Shown: piece after piece, positions 8,612 through 16,983 of the stretch | Position numbering within the stretch: the first letter of the stretch is position 1 | Layout of the letters: each line of letters opens with the position of its first letter | Assembly (NCBI GenBank): GCA_015978205.1 | Contig: JADWMM010000048.1 | Location: 1-33,898 of the forward strand | Direction of reading: 5' to 3' | Source of the DNA: Alkaliphilus sp. NP8 | Lineage (GTDB): Bacteria > Bacillota > Clostridia > Peptostreptococcales > Natronincolaceae | DNA: 33,898 nt | Position numbers and translations under genes: made by a program | Notes under the pieces: model-generated | What the model saw: only the letters and a program-made list of their open reading frames with translations | The model's database searches: none | Told to the model about the DNA's origin: nothing

Positions 8612-9985
8612 TTAGTCCATGGTTACTTCATGTACCCATTCATTACCTTTTAATCTTTTAAGTGAGAATATGACTTTAGCTACTTCTTCAAGTCCAACTA
8701 GCATTACTACTATTTCTATTGGAAATTCAAATACAAATGATCCTAGAAAAGCTAGAGGCACTCCAACTCCCCACATAGTGAAAGCTTCTACTTTAAGAGC
8801 ATGACTTGCATCACCGCCACCTCTCAAAATGCCTACTATATTAACTGCTCCTACAACTCTTATAGCCATTATAAAAGAAGTAATATATAAGATTCTAAGA
8901 GCGCTATTATATACACCTGTAGAAACATTAAAGAAAGAAAGTACAGTAGTAGCACTAAGAGCAAGAATAACACCTATGAAAAGTCCTACAGCTACAGAAA
9001 GTTTTAAAAATCTTTTAGCATATTCATGAACTTGTTTTTTATTTCCTGATCCTATTTGGTGTCCTATCATTACAGCAGAAGCGTTTGCTAAACCAAATGC
9101 AAATACTGTAAAAACATTTTGAACAGTTGTCGTAATTTGCATTGCAGCCATAGCTTGTGTTCCTAGGTTTCCATAGGCTATATTATATATAATCATAGCA
9201 AATGCCCAACACATTTCATTTACTACTACAGGAGTAATAGTACTTATAGCTCTTTTTAAAAAACTTTTATTAATATCTACCATATGTTTTAATTTAGCCG
9301 CTAAAGGCCCTTTTCTTATATAAATATATAAAACTAAAGCAAAGGCCTCTACTAATCTAGCTATTAGTGTAGAAATAGCAGAACCTTTAACTCCCATAGC
9401 AGGAGATCCAAAATGTCCAAATATAAATATATAGTTAAAAGTTGCATTTACCAATAAAGCCAAGATACTAACTAACATAGGTGTAGTAGTATCTTCAACA
9501 CAACGTGCTGCGATTCCAAACATTAAAGAAATAGCAGTAAAAATATAACTTATTGATACTATTCTTAAATAACTTACTCCAAGTTCAATTACATAAGGAT
9601 CGTTATTAAATAATCTTATTATTGATTCTGGAATTATAAGTGCGATTACAGTAAAAATAATAGAGAATATTATACTTGAAATTAGACCTATACCTAATAT
9701 TCTATGGATATTTTTTGTATCCTTTTTTCCCCAATATTGGGAGATAAATATTCCAGCCCCACTAGCTATACCAACTATTAAAAGATTAAATAAGAAAAAG
9801 TATTGGTTAGCTATACCTACAGCTGCAATTTGGACTTCACCTAGTTTACCTATCATTACAGTATCTATCATATTTATAGATGATGTAATAAGGTTTTGTA
9901 TTACAATAGGAATAGCCAATTTAAATAAAACATTATAAAAACTTACTTTCGTAGATTTATTGTTTTGCAGTTTTTCTGCTATCAT
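8612..9985 (-). CDS. MATE family multidrug efflux transporter
   Basis: An integral membrane antiporter that expels organic cations or drugs using a Na+ or H+ gradient. About 12 hydrophobic segments are spread over 457 aa, the normal MATE length. MATE-type segments include SINMIDTVMIGKLGEVQIAAVGIANQ near the N-terminus and the repeat-like QITTTVQNVFTVFAFGLANASAVMIGHQIGSG in the second half. ATG 9985 is chosen because AGGAAGG sits 8 nt upstream; an ATG seven codons earlier (10006) has no such site. It is alone on its strand, ends at a bidirectional terminator, and has a hairpin or operator-like repeat in its leader. Substrate unknown. Confidence 0.92.
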   Translation of the reverse strand: MIAEKLQNNKSTKVSFYNVLFKLAIPIVIQNLITSSINMIDTVMIGKLGEVQIAAVGIANQYFFLFNLLIVGIASGAGIFISQYWGKKDTKNIHRILGIGLISSIIFSIIFTVIALIIPESIIRLFNNDPYVIELGVSYLRIVSISYIFTAISLMFGIAARCVEDTTTPMLVSILALLVNATFNYIFIFGHFGSPAMGVKGSAISTLIARLVEAFALVLYIYIRKGPLAAKLKHMVDINKSFLKRAISTITPVVVNEMCWAFAMIIYNIAYGNLGTQAMAAMQITTTVQNVFTVFAFGLANASAVMIGHQIGSGNKKQVHEYAKRFLKLSVAVGLFIGVILALSATTVLSFFNVSTGVYNSALRILYITSFIMAIRVVGAVNIVGILRGGGDASHALKVEAFTMWGVGVPLAFLGSFVFEFPIEIVVMLVGLEEVAKVIFSLKRLKGNEWVHEVTMD

Positions 9986-10021
9986 TTTATTTTCCTTCCT
10001 TTCCATATTATTGCATATAAA

Positions 10022-10052
10022 AAAACACTCCTAGGATTATACAAAGTGTTTT
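10022..10052 (-). promoter_or_regulatory. Inverted repeat in the MATE leader: attenuator or operator
   Basis: AAAACACT and AGTGTTTT (10022-10029, 10045-10052) form an 8-bp stem with a 15-nt loop. On the minus strand a run of T follows, so in RNA it would look like a terminator about 37 nt before the MATE start codon. The loop also contains TATAAT on the minus strand, so the repeat could instead be a repressor site around a -10. The remaining 10053-10270 is very AT-rich with no gene seen. Confidence 0.4.
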
Positions 10053-10270
10053 CCTTCACAATTTTATTTTAGAATATATTATTATAAAGATATATTTTTA
10101 TACTATATAAATAATGACAGTCGTAAATAATATTATACTACAAAATTATACTATAAAAAATATATTTAGACTATTAAAATATTAAAAAATAAATTTTTAG
10201 AAAGATATAAATTTAGTGTACAATTTTTATATGCAGTGAAATAAAAGCTATTAAACAAACTTATTATATA

Positions 10271-10299
10271 TTGAATAAAATTCCATTGTATGGTAATAT
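10271..10299 (+). promoter_or_regulatory. Promoter of the cobalamin operon
   Basis: TTGAAT (10271-10276), a 17-bp spacer and TAATAT (10294-10299) with an extended TGG just upstream. It ends 27 bp before the riboswitch P1 stem, as expected for transcription of the whole aptamer. Confidence 0.65.
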
Positions 10300-10325
10300 G
10301 AAAAAAGAAAACTAAATAAAAAAGC

Positions 10326-10476
10326 ATTAGGTTCTAGAAAGATTAATAGGGAAATCGGTGTAAATCCGATACAGCCCCCGCTACTGTAAGTGTGTACGGA
10401 ATCAACTTATCCACTGGATTATATCTGGGAAGGTGTTGAAAGTAGGTTAATACACAAGTCAGGAGACCTGCCTAAT
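10326..10476 (+). ncRNA. Cobalamin (adenosylcobalamin-type) riboswitch
   Basis: Senses B12 and lowers expression of the operon behind it. The closing P1 stem is ATTAGG (10326-10331) with CCTAAT (10471-10476). The conserved core is all present: GGGAA before the P3-P5 region, CCGATACAGCCCCCGCTACTG around 10366-10387, CTGGGAAGG around 10427, and the B12 box AGTCAGGAGACCTGCC at 10457-10472. A rho-independent terminator lies 110 nt further on, suggesting transcription attenuation. It is followed by cbiM, the cobalt importer. Confidence 0.96.
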
Positions 10477-10585
10477 AGTTTGTATGTAGTAACCTTCGGA
10501 GGGAAGGAAGACTTCTATTTATTGTGGAATTAATTTATATGTACATATTACATATTTATTTGTGCACGCACTTTTATAGATTTCA

Positions 10586-10620
10586 AAAAGTCCCTAACCA
10601 AAAGGTTAAGGACTTTTTTT
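10586..10620 (+). terminator. Riboswitch-controlled terminator upstream of cbiM
   Basis: AAAAGTCCCTAACC (10586-10599) pairs with GGTTAAGGACTTTT (10604-10617) with one mismatch and an AAAA loop, followed by T to 10620. It lies in the leader between aptamer and first gene, so it is an attenuator rather than a gene end. The antiterminator partner is not obvious; GGTTA near 10445 in the aptamer could pair with the left arm. Confidence 0.8.
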
Positions 10621-10642
10621 ATTGTCCATATATTGTCCATAT
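10621..10642 (+). repeat. Perfect 11-bp tandem duplication after the attenuator
   Basis: ATTGTCCATAT occurs twice back to back (10621-10631 and 10632-10642), immediately after the T tract of the terminator. No function is apparent; a slippage duplication is possible. Confidence 0.8.
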
Positions 10643-10746
10643 ATCACTTGCTTAATATAAACTGAGTCTTTGTGTATTAGAGTAACAGGTAATAAGTCTT
10701 AAAGGCGTAGAATTATGTCTTTAAATAAAAGAGAGAGGTGGTTTTT

Positions 10747-11478
10747 ATGAAAAACAAAAAATTAGTACTACTATTTATTGCATTGCTTTTAGTAATAACT
10801 CCAGAAGCTGTATATGCAATGCATATTATGGAGGGTTTTTTACCAGCTAAGTGGGCTATATTATGGTCCATTATTACTATCCCATTTTTTATAATTGGGA
10901 TACGAAGATTAAACAGTACTTTAAAGGAAGATACAAACAAAAAGGTATTATTAGGGCTAGTTGGAGGATTTGTATTTGTTTTATCTGCTCTTAAAATTCC
11001 TTCAATAACAGGTAGTTCTTCTCATCCTACTGGAGTAGGCTTAGGGGCAATATTATTTGGACCAACTACTATGACAGTTATAGGAATAATTGTATTATTG
11101 TTTCAAGCATTACTACTTGCCCACGGAGGACTAACTACACTAGGTGCTAATGGATTTTCTATGGCAGTTGCAGGTCCTTTAGTATCTTATTTTATTTATA
11201 AGATACTAAAAAAACGAAATGTAAATATGACTTTCACTGTATTTTTAGCCGCTTGTCTTGGGAACTTATTTACTTATGTTATTACAGCTTTTCAATTAGC
11301 ATTAGCATTCCCTGATCCTGTTTCAGGTTTTTTAGGGTCATTAGGACAATTTCTATCTGTATTTGCAGTTACACAAATTCCATTAGCTATAGTGGAAGGA
11401 CTACTTACAGGTATTGTTTATAATTTATTAGCAGAATACAAAGAACAAGGAGTGATTAATCTTGAAACAGCTAAGTAA
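10747..11478 (+). CDS. cbiM: Cobalt ECF transporter substrate-binding membrane protein CbiM
   Basis: The substrate-specific membrane component of the CbiMNQO cobalt importer, supplying Co2+ for corrin synthesis. Residues 1-24 are a cleavable signal sequence ending VYA. The mature protein starts Met-His (Met25, His26) in MHIMEGFLP, the metal-binding N-terminus typical of CbiM. About six hydrophobic segments follow, with [16 protein letters not shown] and [20 protein letters not shown] as family hallmarks. The length of 243 aa is normal. ATG 10747 sits after GAGAGGTGG; an in-frame GTG at 10738 lies within that ribosome site and is rejected. It is the first gene after the B12 riboswitch. Confidence 0.96.
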   Translation: MKNKKLVLLFIALLLVITPEAVYAMHIMEGFLPAKWAILWSIITIPFFIIGIRRLNSTLKEDTNKKVLLGLVGGFVFVLSALKIPSITGSSSHPTGVGLGAILFGPTTMTVIGIIVLLFQALLLAHGGLTTLGANGFSMAVAGPLVSYFIYKILKKRNVNMTFTVFLAACLGNLFTYVITAFQLALAFPDPVSGFLGSLGQFLSVFAVTQIPLAIVEGLLTGIVYNLLAEYKEQGVINLETAK

Positions 11479-11755
11479 AAACAATTTATTACTTTTATTA
11501 TTAGCACTTGTTATTATAATATCTCCTTTAATTATAAATAGCAGTGCTCCTTTTGAAGGTGCAGATGGTGAGGGTGAAGAGTTAATTCAAGTTATTAATC
11601 CAGACTATGAACCTTGGTTTGAAAGTATATGGGAACCGCCAAGTGGAGAAGTAGAAAGTGTATTATTTTCTGTACAAGTAGCTATAGGAGCAGGAGTAAT
11701 TGGCTATGTTTTAGGCTCTATGAAAGAGAAGAAAAAAATTGCTACTCATAGATAA
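11462..11755 (+). CDS. cbiN: Cobalt transport protein CbiN
   Basis: A small two-helix accessory subunit of CbiMNQO that assists metal loading of CbiM. 97 aa: a hydrophobic N-terminal helix, a periplasm-side loop with [11 protein letters not shown] and the family pattern [26 protein letters not shown], then a C-terminal helix ending in Lys-rich residues. It starts at TTG 11462, nine bases after AAGGAG, and overlaps cbiM by 17 bp, so translation is coupled. No ATG alternative exists in the frame. Confidence 0.93.
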   Translation: MKQLSKNNLLLLLLALVIIISPLIINSSAPFEGADGEGEELIQVINPDYEPWFESIWEPPSGEVESVLFSVQVAIGAGVIGYVLGSMKEKKKIATHR

Positions 11756-12422
11756 ATATGCACATATAAATAAACTGAAAAATTTTAATCCTATGGCAAA
11801 ATTTATTTTTGCCATAGGAACTTTGAATATTGCAATATTAATTAACAATATATATATAAATTTATTAATATTTTTTGTAATGGTAAATCTAACTACTTTT
11901 GTTGCTAAAATACCATTAAATAAATATTTAAAAATATTTGTTATTCCTTTTGGTTTTTTGGTTGTAAGCATTATTACAATATTAATAAGTGTATCTAATA
12001 CAGATATATTTATTTTTAGTATTAATATTAAAAATAATTATATAGGTATTACATATCAATCATTAAAAGATGCTTTTTATATTATTGGAAGAGTATTGGC
12101 AACAATATCTTCAACACTTTTCTTTGGATTAACTACACCGTTGAATAATATTATTAGGGTGCTTAAAAAAATTAAAGTTCCTTATTTATTAATAGAGTTA
12201 CTAGTTTTGATATATAGATTTATTTTTATTTTTTTACAAGAAGCAAATGAAATATATACAATACAAGAAATGAAATTTGGATATATAGGTTTTAAAAATA
12301 GTTGTAAGTCAATTTCATTACTTATCAAACATTTATTTGTAAGAGTTTTAGTTAAGTATGAAGATATGGTTATAGCATTAGATAGTAAATTATTCGATGG
12401 AGAATTTAAAATAGGTGATTAG
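11739..12422 (+). CDS. cbiQ: Energy-coupling factor transmembrane protein CbiQ
   Basis: The membrane T-component that couples ATP hydrolysis by CbiO to cobalt passage through CbiM. At 227 aa it is hydrophobic, with the CbiQ N-terminal signature [15 protein letters not shown]. The family's coupling-helix motifs appear only weakly in the cytoplasmic stretch near EMKFGYIGF. The start is TTG 11739, which overlaps cbiN by 17 bp, mirroring the cbiM/cbiN junction; a nearby ATG at 11758 is out of frame. cbiO begins at the base right after its stop. Confidence 0.9.
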   Translation: MLLIDKYAHINKLKNFNPMAKFIFAIGTLNIAILINNIYINLLIFFVMVNLTTFVAKIPLNKYLKIFVIPFGFLVVSIITILISVSNTDIFIFSINIKNNYIGITYQSLKDAFYIIGRVLATISSTLFFGLTTPLNNIIRVLKKIKVPYLLIELLVLIYRFIFIFLQEANEIYTIQEMKFGYIGFKNSCKSISLLIKHLFVRVLVKYEDMVIALDSKLFDGEFKIGD

Positions 12423-13226
12423 ATGATTAAAGTAGAGGCTTTGGAATTTAAATATGAAGATGGTACAAAGGTATTAGATAATATAAACATTGATTTAAAT
12501 AAAGGAAAGATTGTTGGAATTGTTGGAGCTAATGGTTGTGGAAAGTCTACATTATTTTTAAATATTATGGGCATTTTGAAACCTAATAAGGGTTGCATAA
12601 AGTACAATGAGGTAGAAATAAGTTACAACAAGAAATACTTAAGGGAATATAGAAAAATGGTAAATATTGTATTTCAAGATCCGGAAAAACAGTTGTTTTA
12701 TTCCAATGTATATGATGATGTAGCTTTTTCATTAAGAAACTTAAAAATTTGTGAAGATGAAGTCAAGGCAAGGGTAGATAGAGCTTTAAAGAAATCTGGT
12801 GCATATAAGTTTAAAGATAAACCGATTCACTTTTTAAGTTATGGACAGAAAAAAAGAGTTGCTATAGCAGGCACATTAGCGTTGGATTCCAAAGTAATAT
12901 TGCTAGATGAACCTACTAGTGGGTTAGACCCATATATGACTAAAGAAATAAAAAATATAGTTAAAGAAATATCTACAGAAAAAAACATTGTAATATCAAG
13001 TCATGATATGGACCTAATATATGATGTTTGTGATTATGTTTATATTTTAGGAAAAGGACAAATATTAGGTGAAGGATATACAGAAGAAGTATTTTTAAGA
13101 GAGGAATTATTAAAAATGGCTCTTCTTGAAAAACCTTGGCTAGTAAAGTTGCACCAGCTTTTAGGGGTTCCATTGTTTAAAAATGAAGAGCAGTTAGTTA
13201 GTTATGGTATTAAAAAAAATAAGTAA
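12423..13226 (+). CDS. cbiO: Cobalt ECF transporter ATPase CbiO
   Basis: The cytoplasmic ATPase of the cobalt importer. Walker A GANGCGKS, Q-loop VFQDPEKQLF (typical of ECF ATPases), signature LSYGQKKRVAIAG, Walker B VILLDEPTSGLD and switch His in ISSHDMD. 267 aa is a normal length. It starts immediately after the cbiQ stop with no gap, so it depends on coupling rather than a strong ribosome site. A 58-bp gap then separates it from cbiK. Confidence 0.95.
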   Translation: MIKVEALEFKYEDGTKVLDNINIDLNKGKIVGIVGANGCGKSTLFLNIMGILKPNKGCIKYNEVEISYNKKYLREYRKMVNIVFQDPEKQLFYSNVYDDVAFSLRNLKICEDEVKARVDRALKKSGAYKFKDKPIHFLSYGQKKRVAIAGTLALDSKVILLDEPTSGLDPYMTKEIKNIVKEISTEKNIVISSHDMDLIYDVCDYVYILGKGQILGEGYTEEVFLREELLKMALLEKPWLVKLHQLLGVPLFKNEEQLVSYGIKKNK

Positions 13227-13284
13227 AATAAGTATTTTGATTATTATAAAGTAAGAAAAAACTAATATATGAAGAGGAGATTAT

Positions 13285-14067
13285 ATGAAAAAAGCTATTA
13301 TTGTAGTTAGTTTCGGTACAACATATGAGTTGACTAGAAAGTTATGTATAGAAAGCATTGAAAATAAAATAAAAGAAAAGCATAAAGACACTTCAGTTTT
13401 TAGAGCATTTACTTCTCAGATGGTAATAAATAAATTGAAGAGAAGAGATAATTATCATGTAGATAATCCAATGGAAGCATTATATAGAATAAAAGAAGAA
13501 GGGATATACAATATATTCATACAGCCACTTCATATAGTGCCAGGATATGAATATGAAAAATTATTAAAACAAGTTGACAAATTTAATATGGAAAATAGGG
13601 ATTTTAATATAACAGTAGGTAAGCCTTTACTTTATGAAGACTCAGATTATTCTAGTGTAGTGCAGGCATTGAATTTGGAAATAAATAACCAAAATAAAGG
13701 AATAGTATTTATGGGGCACGGTACAGAACATTCTGCTGATGGATCTTATACTAAATTAGAAAAAACATTTAAGGATAAAGGTTACAAAAACGTATATGTT
13801 GGTACAGTAGAAGGTAATAAAACCATAGATGATATAATTCCAGATTTAAAGAAAAAAGAGATTAAAAAAGTTATATTACTTCCATTTATGCTTGTAGCAG
13901 GAGATCATGCCATAAATGATATGGCCTCAGAACAAGAGGATTCTTGGAGAAGTAAACTTGTATCAGAAGGAATAGAAGTAAATGTAGTATTAAAAGGATT
14001 AGGGGAAGTGGCAGGTATTCAAGAAATATATATAATGCATTTAAACACAATATTAGAAAAAAATTAA
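13285..14067 (+). CDS. cbiK: Anaerobic sirohydrochlorin cobaltochelatase CbiK
   Basis: Inserts Co2+ into sirohydrochlorin, the committed step of the cobalt-early route. 260 aa with the N-terminal IIVVSFGTTYELTR motif, QPLHIVPGYEYEKL, and two metal-ligand histidines at the expected places: His145 in FMGHGTEH and His208 in AGDHAIND (compare His145 and His207 in Salmonella CbiK). GAGGAG precedes the ATG. It sits between the cobalt importer and a corrinoid-type ABC transporter in the same transcription unit. Confidence 0.94.
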   Translation: MKKAIIVVSFGTTYELTRKLCIESIENKIKEKHKDTSVFRAFTSQMVINKLKRRDNYHVDNPMEALYRIKEEGIYNIFIQPLHIVPGYEYEKLLKQVDKFNMENRDFNITVGKPLLYEDSDYSSVVQALNLEINNQNKGIVFMGHGTEHSADGSYTKLEKTFKDKGYKNVYVGTVEGNKTIDDIIPDLKKKEIKKVILLPFMLVAGDHAINDMASEQEDSWRSKLVSEGIEVNVVLKGLGEVAGIQEIYIMHLNTILEKN

Positions 14068-14105
14068 AGTTATTAAGCTGAAGATAAAAATTGGAGGATG
14101 GATAA

Positions 14106-15128
14106 ATGAAAAAAAGAGGCATTGCATTAGTATTATTATTAATATTATTGTCATCTGTAATAATAGGATGTTCTAAGCAATCAAGTAAATTAGATACACA
14201 AAAAAATAATGAAACATTACTAGATACAGAAGAAAACACAAAAGAAGAATATGGAATAAAAATAAATAAAGAAACAGTAACATTTACTGATTCTAGGAAC
14301 AAGAAGATTACATTGAACAAGCATCCAGAAAGGGTAGTAGTACTTTTAAATTCTTACCTAGAAATTTGGGCCAATGCAGGTGGTAGTGTAGTTGGTAGGT
14401 TAGAGGAGTCAAAGGAGAAAATAGTAAAAGGTACAGAAAATGCTGAGGTAGTAGGTACACAAAGATCTATAAGTTTAGAGAAAGTATTGTCCTTGAAGCC
14501 AGATTTGGTAATTTTAAATGGTAATTCAAGTAGTCAAATGGAATTAGTACCTATTTTAGAGGATAATGGAATTGGAGTTACTGCTTTAAGTTACTTTAAA
14601 AAGGATGATTATTTTAAATTTGTAAGATTATTCACTGCATTAAATGAAAATGAAGATAGTTATAAAGTAAATGCTTTGAAAATTAAAGAAGATATAAATA
14701 AGATAATTGAGAAAACTCCAAAGAATAAAAATTACAAAGTATTGGTAATGATGGCATCTGCAAATACTATAAAAGCTTATGAATCCGACTCTTATGTAGG
14801 AGAAATGTTGAAAGATCTTAATACTATTAATATAGCAGATACATCAAATGGTAATTTGAGTGATGTAAATTTTAGTCTAGAAAAAATAATAGAAGAAGAT
14901 CCAGATTTTATTTTTGTTTCACCAATGGGAAGTGATATGGAAAAAATAAACGATAAACTAAAAAAAGATGTTGAATCAAATCCAGCTTGGGCTTCATTAA
15001 AAGCGGTAAAAGAAGATAAATATATATTCTTGCCAAAGGAACTGTACAGATATAAAGCAAATAATAGGTATGCAGAAGCTTATGAAGGTTTAGCAAAACA
15101 TCTTTATCCAGATATATTTGAGCAATAG
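14106..15128 (+). CDS. btuF: ABC transporter substrate-binding lipoprotein, BtuF/FepB type
   Basis: An extracytoplasmic receptor of a metal-chelate or corrinoid importer. The N-terminus is a lipoprotein signal with lipobox VIIGC (Cys23), then a Ser/Lys/Asn/Glu linker, then a two-lobe periplasmic binding domain (about 60-335) opening with VTFTDSRNKKITL and ERVVVLLNSYLEI. The length of 340 aa fits. TTGGAGGAT precedes the ATG. The permease and ATPase genes follow directly. Its place inside a B12-riboswitch operon favours cobalamin or cobinamide as cargo, but the family also binds siderophores and heme, so btuF is an inference. Confidence 0.8.
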   Translation: MKKRGIALVLLLILLSSVIIGCSKQSSKLDTQKNNETLLDTEENTKEEYGIKINKETVTFTDSRNKKITLNKHPERVVVLLNSYLEIWANAGGSVVGRLEESKEKIVKGTENAEVVGTQRSISLEKVLSLKPDLVILNGNSSSQMELVPILEDNGIGVTALSYFKKDDYFKFVRLFTALNENEDSYKVNALKIKEDINKIIEKTPKNKNYKVLVMMASANTIKAYESDSYVGEMLKDLNTINIADTSNGNLSDVNFSLEKIIEEDPDFIFVSPMGSDMEKINDKLKKDVESNPAWASLKAVKEDKYIFLPKELYRYKANNRYAEAYEGLAKHLYPDIFEQ

Positions 15129-15156
15129 AAATGATGAACTATATAGGAGTAGGGTT

Positions 15157-16161
15157 ATGTCAGGATATATAAAAGAAAAAGAATATAAAAAAATTCTGAT
15201 ATTAATAGTTTTTGTATTATTATTTATTACGAGTTTTTTTATAAGTGTCGGATATGGAGCAGTTAAAATAACATATGAAGAAATAATAAAAGCTATTTTC
15301 TTTGAAATAGATACAGTTAACTATCAAATAATATGGAATGTAAGACTTCCACGGACGATTGTAGCAGCATTAGTAGGAATAGGCTTGTCTTTATCTGGAG
15401 CTATTCTTCAAGGTGTAATGAGAAATCCCTTAGCAAGTCCTAAGATTATAGGTGTGTCATCAGGTGGAGGTCTGGTGGCACTTATAATTTTAATAATATT
15501 TCCGCAATATTATTATCTAGTGCCTGTAGGAGCTTTTATAGGTGCATTTTTAACTACTTTGTTTATATATAGCTTAGCATGGAAGGAAGGAGTATTACCA
15601 ACTAGACTTGTATTAGCTGGAGTTGCAGTATCTTCATTATTAGGTGCAGGAACAAATTCACTATTAACTTTTTTTCCAGATAGAGTATCCGGAGTATTAG
15701 GATTTATGGTAGGAGGGCTATCTGCCACAACTTGGAGAGATGTAAGAATGATTTTACCGTATGTGTTAGCTGGAATTATTTTACTATCTTTTTTATCAGG
15801 TAAACTTAATATTCTAATGCTAGGAGATGAAGTAGCAACTGGGCTAGGTGTAAATGTTGAAGTAACAAGATTTATATTTATAATAATATCATCTTTGCTA
15901 GCTGGTAGTGCTGTGAGTGTAGTAGGTTTGCTAGGGTTTGTAGGACTTATAGTGCCTCATATGACAAGACTATTTATTGGATCAGATTATAGGTATTTAT
16001 TTCCTGGAACAATATTTTTTGGAGCAGCAATAGTAGTTATTTGTGATACTGTAGCTAGACTTTTATTTGCACCTATAGAAATACCAGTAGGAATAATAAT
16101 GTCTGCCATGGGTGCACCATTCTTTCTTTATTTATTAAGGAATAAGGAGGGGTTAAAATAA
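15157..16161 (+). CDS. btuC: FecCD-family ABC permease, BtuC type
   Basis: Membrane permease of the same importer. About ten hydrophobic helices over 334 aa, with the family motifs VRLPRTIVAALVGIGLSLSGA and RNPLASPKIIGVSSGG, and a C-terminal GLIVPHMTRLFIGSD coupling-helix region. ATG 15157 is chosen over a TTG at 15118 because AGGAG lies 7 nt upstream; the TTG would overlap the preceding gene and has no ribosome site. Specificity for corrinoids is inferred from the operon. Confidence 0.87.
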   Translation: MSGYIKEKEYKKILILIVFVLLFITSFFISVGYGAVKITYEEIIKAIFFEIDTVNYQIIWNVRLPRTIVAALVGIGLSLSGAILQGVMRNPLASPKIIGVSSGGGLVALIILIIFPQYYYLVPVGAFIGAFLTTLFIYSLAWKEGVLPTRLVLAGVAVSSLLGAGTNSLLTFFPDRVSGVLGFMVGGLSATTWRDVRMILPYVLAGIILLSFLSGKLNILMLGDEVATGLGVNVEVTRFIFIIISSLLAGSAVSVVGLLGFVGLIVPHMTRLFIGSDYRYLFPGTIFFGAAIVVICDTVARLLFAPIEIPVGIIMSAMGAPFFLYLLRNKEGLK

Positions 16162-16162
16162 A

Positions 16163-16942
16163 ATGGCAATAGAAGCAGTAAACTTAAAAGTTAATTATGG
16201 CAACAAAGAAATTTTAAGAAATATAAATTTACATATACCAGACAAAGAAATTGTTACTATTATTGGACCAAATGGATCTGGCAAATCAACATTAATAAAG
16301 GCATTATCTAGATGCTTAAAAGTTACAGAAGGTACAGTAAATTTATATGGTAAAAATATCAATAACATATCGACTAAAAAAATAGCTCAAAAAATGGCTA
16401 TACTTCCACAGGTTAAAAATATATCTGCTGATATTACTGTGGAAAATTTGGTTTCTTATGGAAGATATCCTCATTTAAGAATTGGCAAAAGGTTAAATAT
16501 GGAGGATAAAGATATTATAAGTTGGGCAATAGAAAAAACAGGATTAGTGGATTTAAGAGATAGACATGTAGCAACATTATCCGGAGGAGAGCGTCAAAGA
16601 GCATGGATAGCTATGGCATTAGCTCAGAAACCTAAAATATTACTTTTAGATGAGCCTACAACTTATTTAGATGTTTCATATCAGCTAGAAGTTTTAGAAT
16701 TAGTGAAAGAATTGAATAAGTCTTTAAACTTGACAGTAGTAATGGTGCTTCATGACTTAAATCAAGCTGCTAGATATTCTGATAATATTTTTGTTCTTAA
16801 TGAAGGAGAAATATTTGAATGGGGTAATCCTGAGAATATAATAAGGTCAACCTTACTAAAAGATATTTTTAGAATAGAATCTCACATATATAGAGATGAA
16901 ATAAACGACTGCCCCTACTTTATTCCATATAAGGTTATTTAG
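16163..16942 (+). CDS. btuD: Iron-chelate/B12-type ABC transporter ATPase, BtuD type
   Basis: ATPase of the importer. Walker A GPNGSGKS, Q-loop ILPQVKNI, signature LSGGERQR, Walker B ILLLDEPTTYLD, and H-loop VLHDLNQAARYSDN, the pattern of the FepC/BtuD family. 259 aa. It starts 1 bp after the permease stop with AAGGAGGGG upstream, so translation is tightly coupled. Corrinoid transport is inferred from context. Confidence 0.87.
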   Translation: MAIEAVNLKVNYGNKEILRNINLHIPDKEIVTIIGPNGSGKSTLIKALSRCLKVTEGTVNLYGKNINNISTKKIAQKMAILPQVKNISADITVENLVSYGRYPHLRIGKRLNMEDKDIISWAIEKTGLVDLRDRHVATLSGGERQRAWIAMALAQKPKILLLDEPTTYLDVSYQLEVLELVKELNKSLNLTVVMVLHDLNQAARYSDNIFVLNEGEIFEWGNPENIIRSTLLKDIFRIESHIYRDEINDCPYFIPYKVI

Positions 16943-16983
16943 CAATAATATAATCGTTAATTTAAATATAAGGAGGAACAAAG

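Noticed and set aside
10020-10060. Purine-riboswitch remnant in the MATE leader
   Set aside because: GTATAATCC looks similar to a purine aptamer core, but the three-way junction and other conserved loops are absent.
10524-10655. Possible 43-codon leader peptide starting at GTG in the riboswitch platform
   Set aside because: It reads straight through the terminator and tandem repeat, and the nearest purine-rich site is about 17 nt away.
15118-15156. TTG start of the BtuC-type permease overlapping btuF
   Set aside because: No ribosome site, while AGGAG precedes ATG 15157 and the family begins there.
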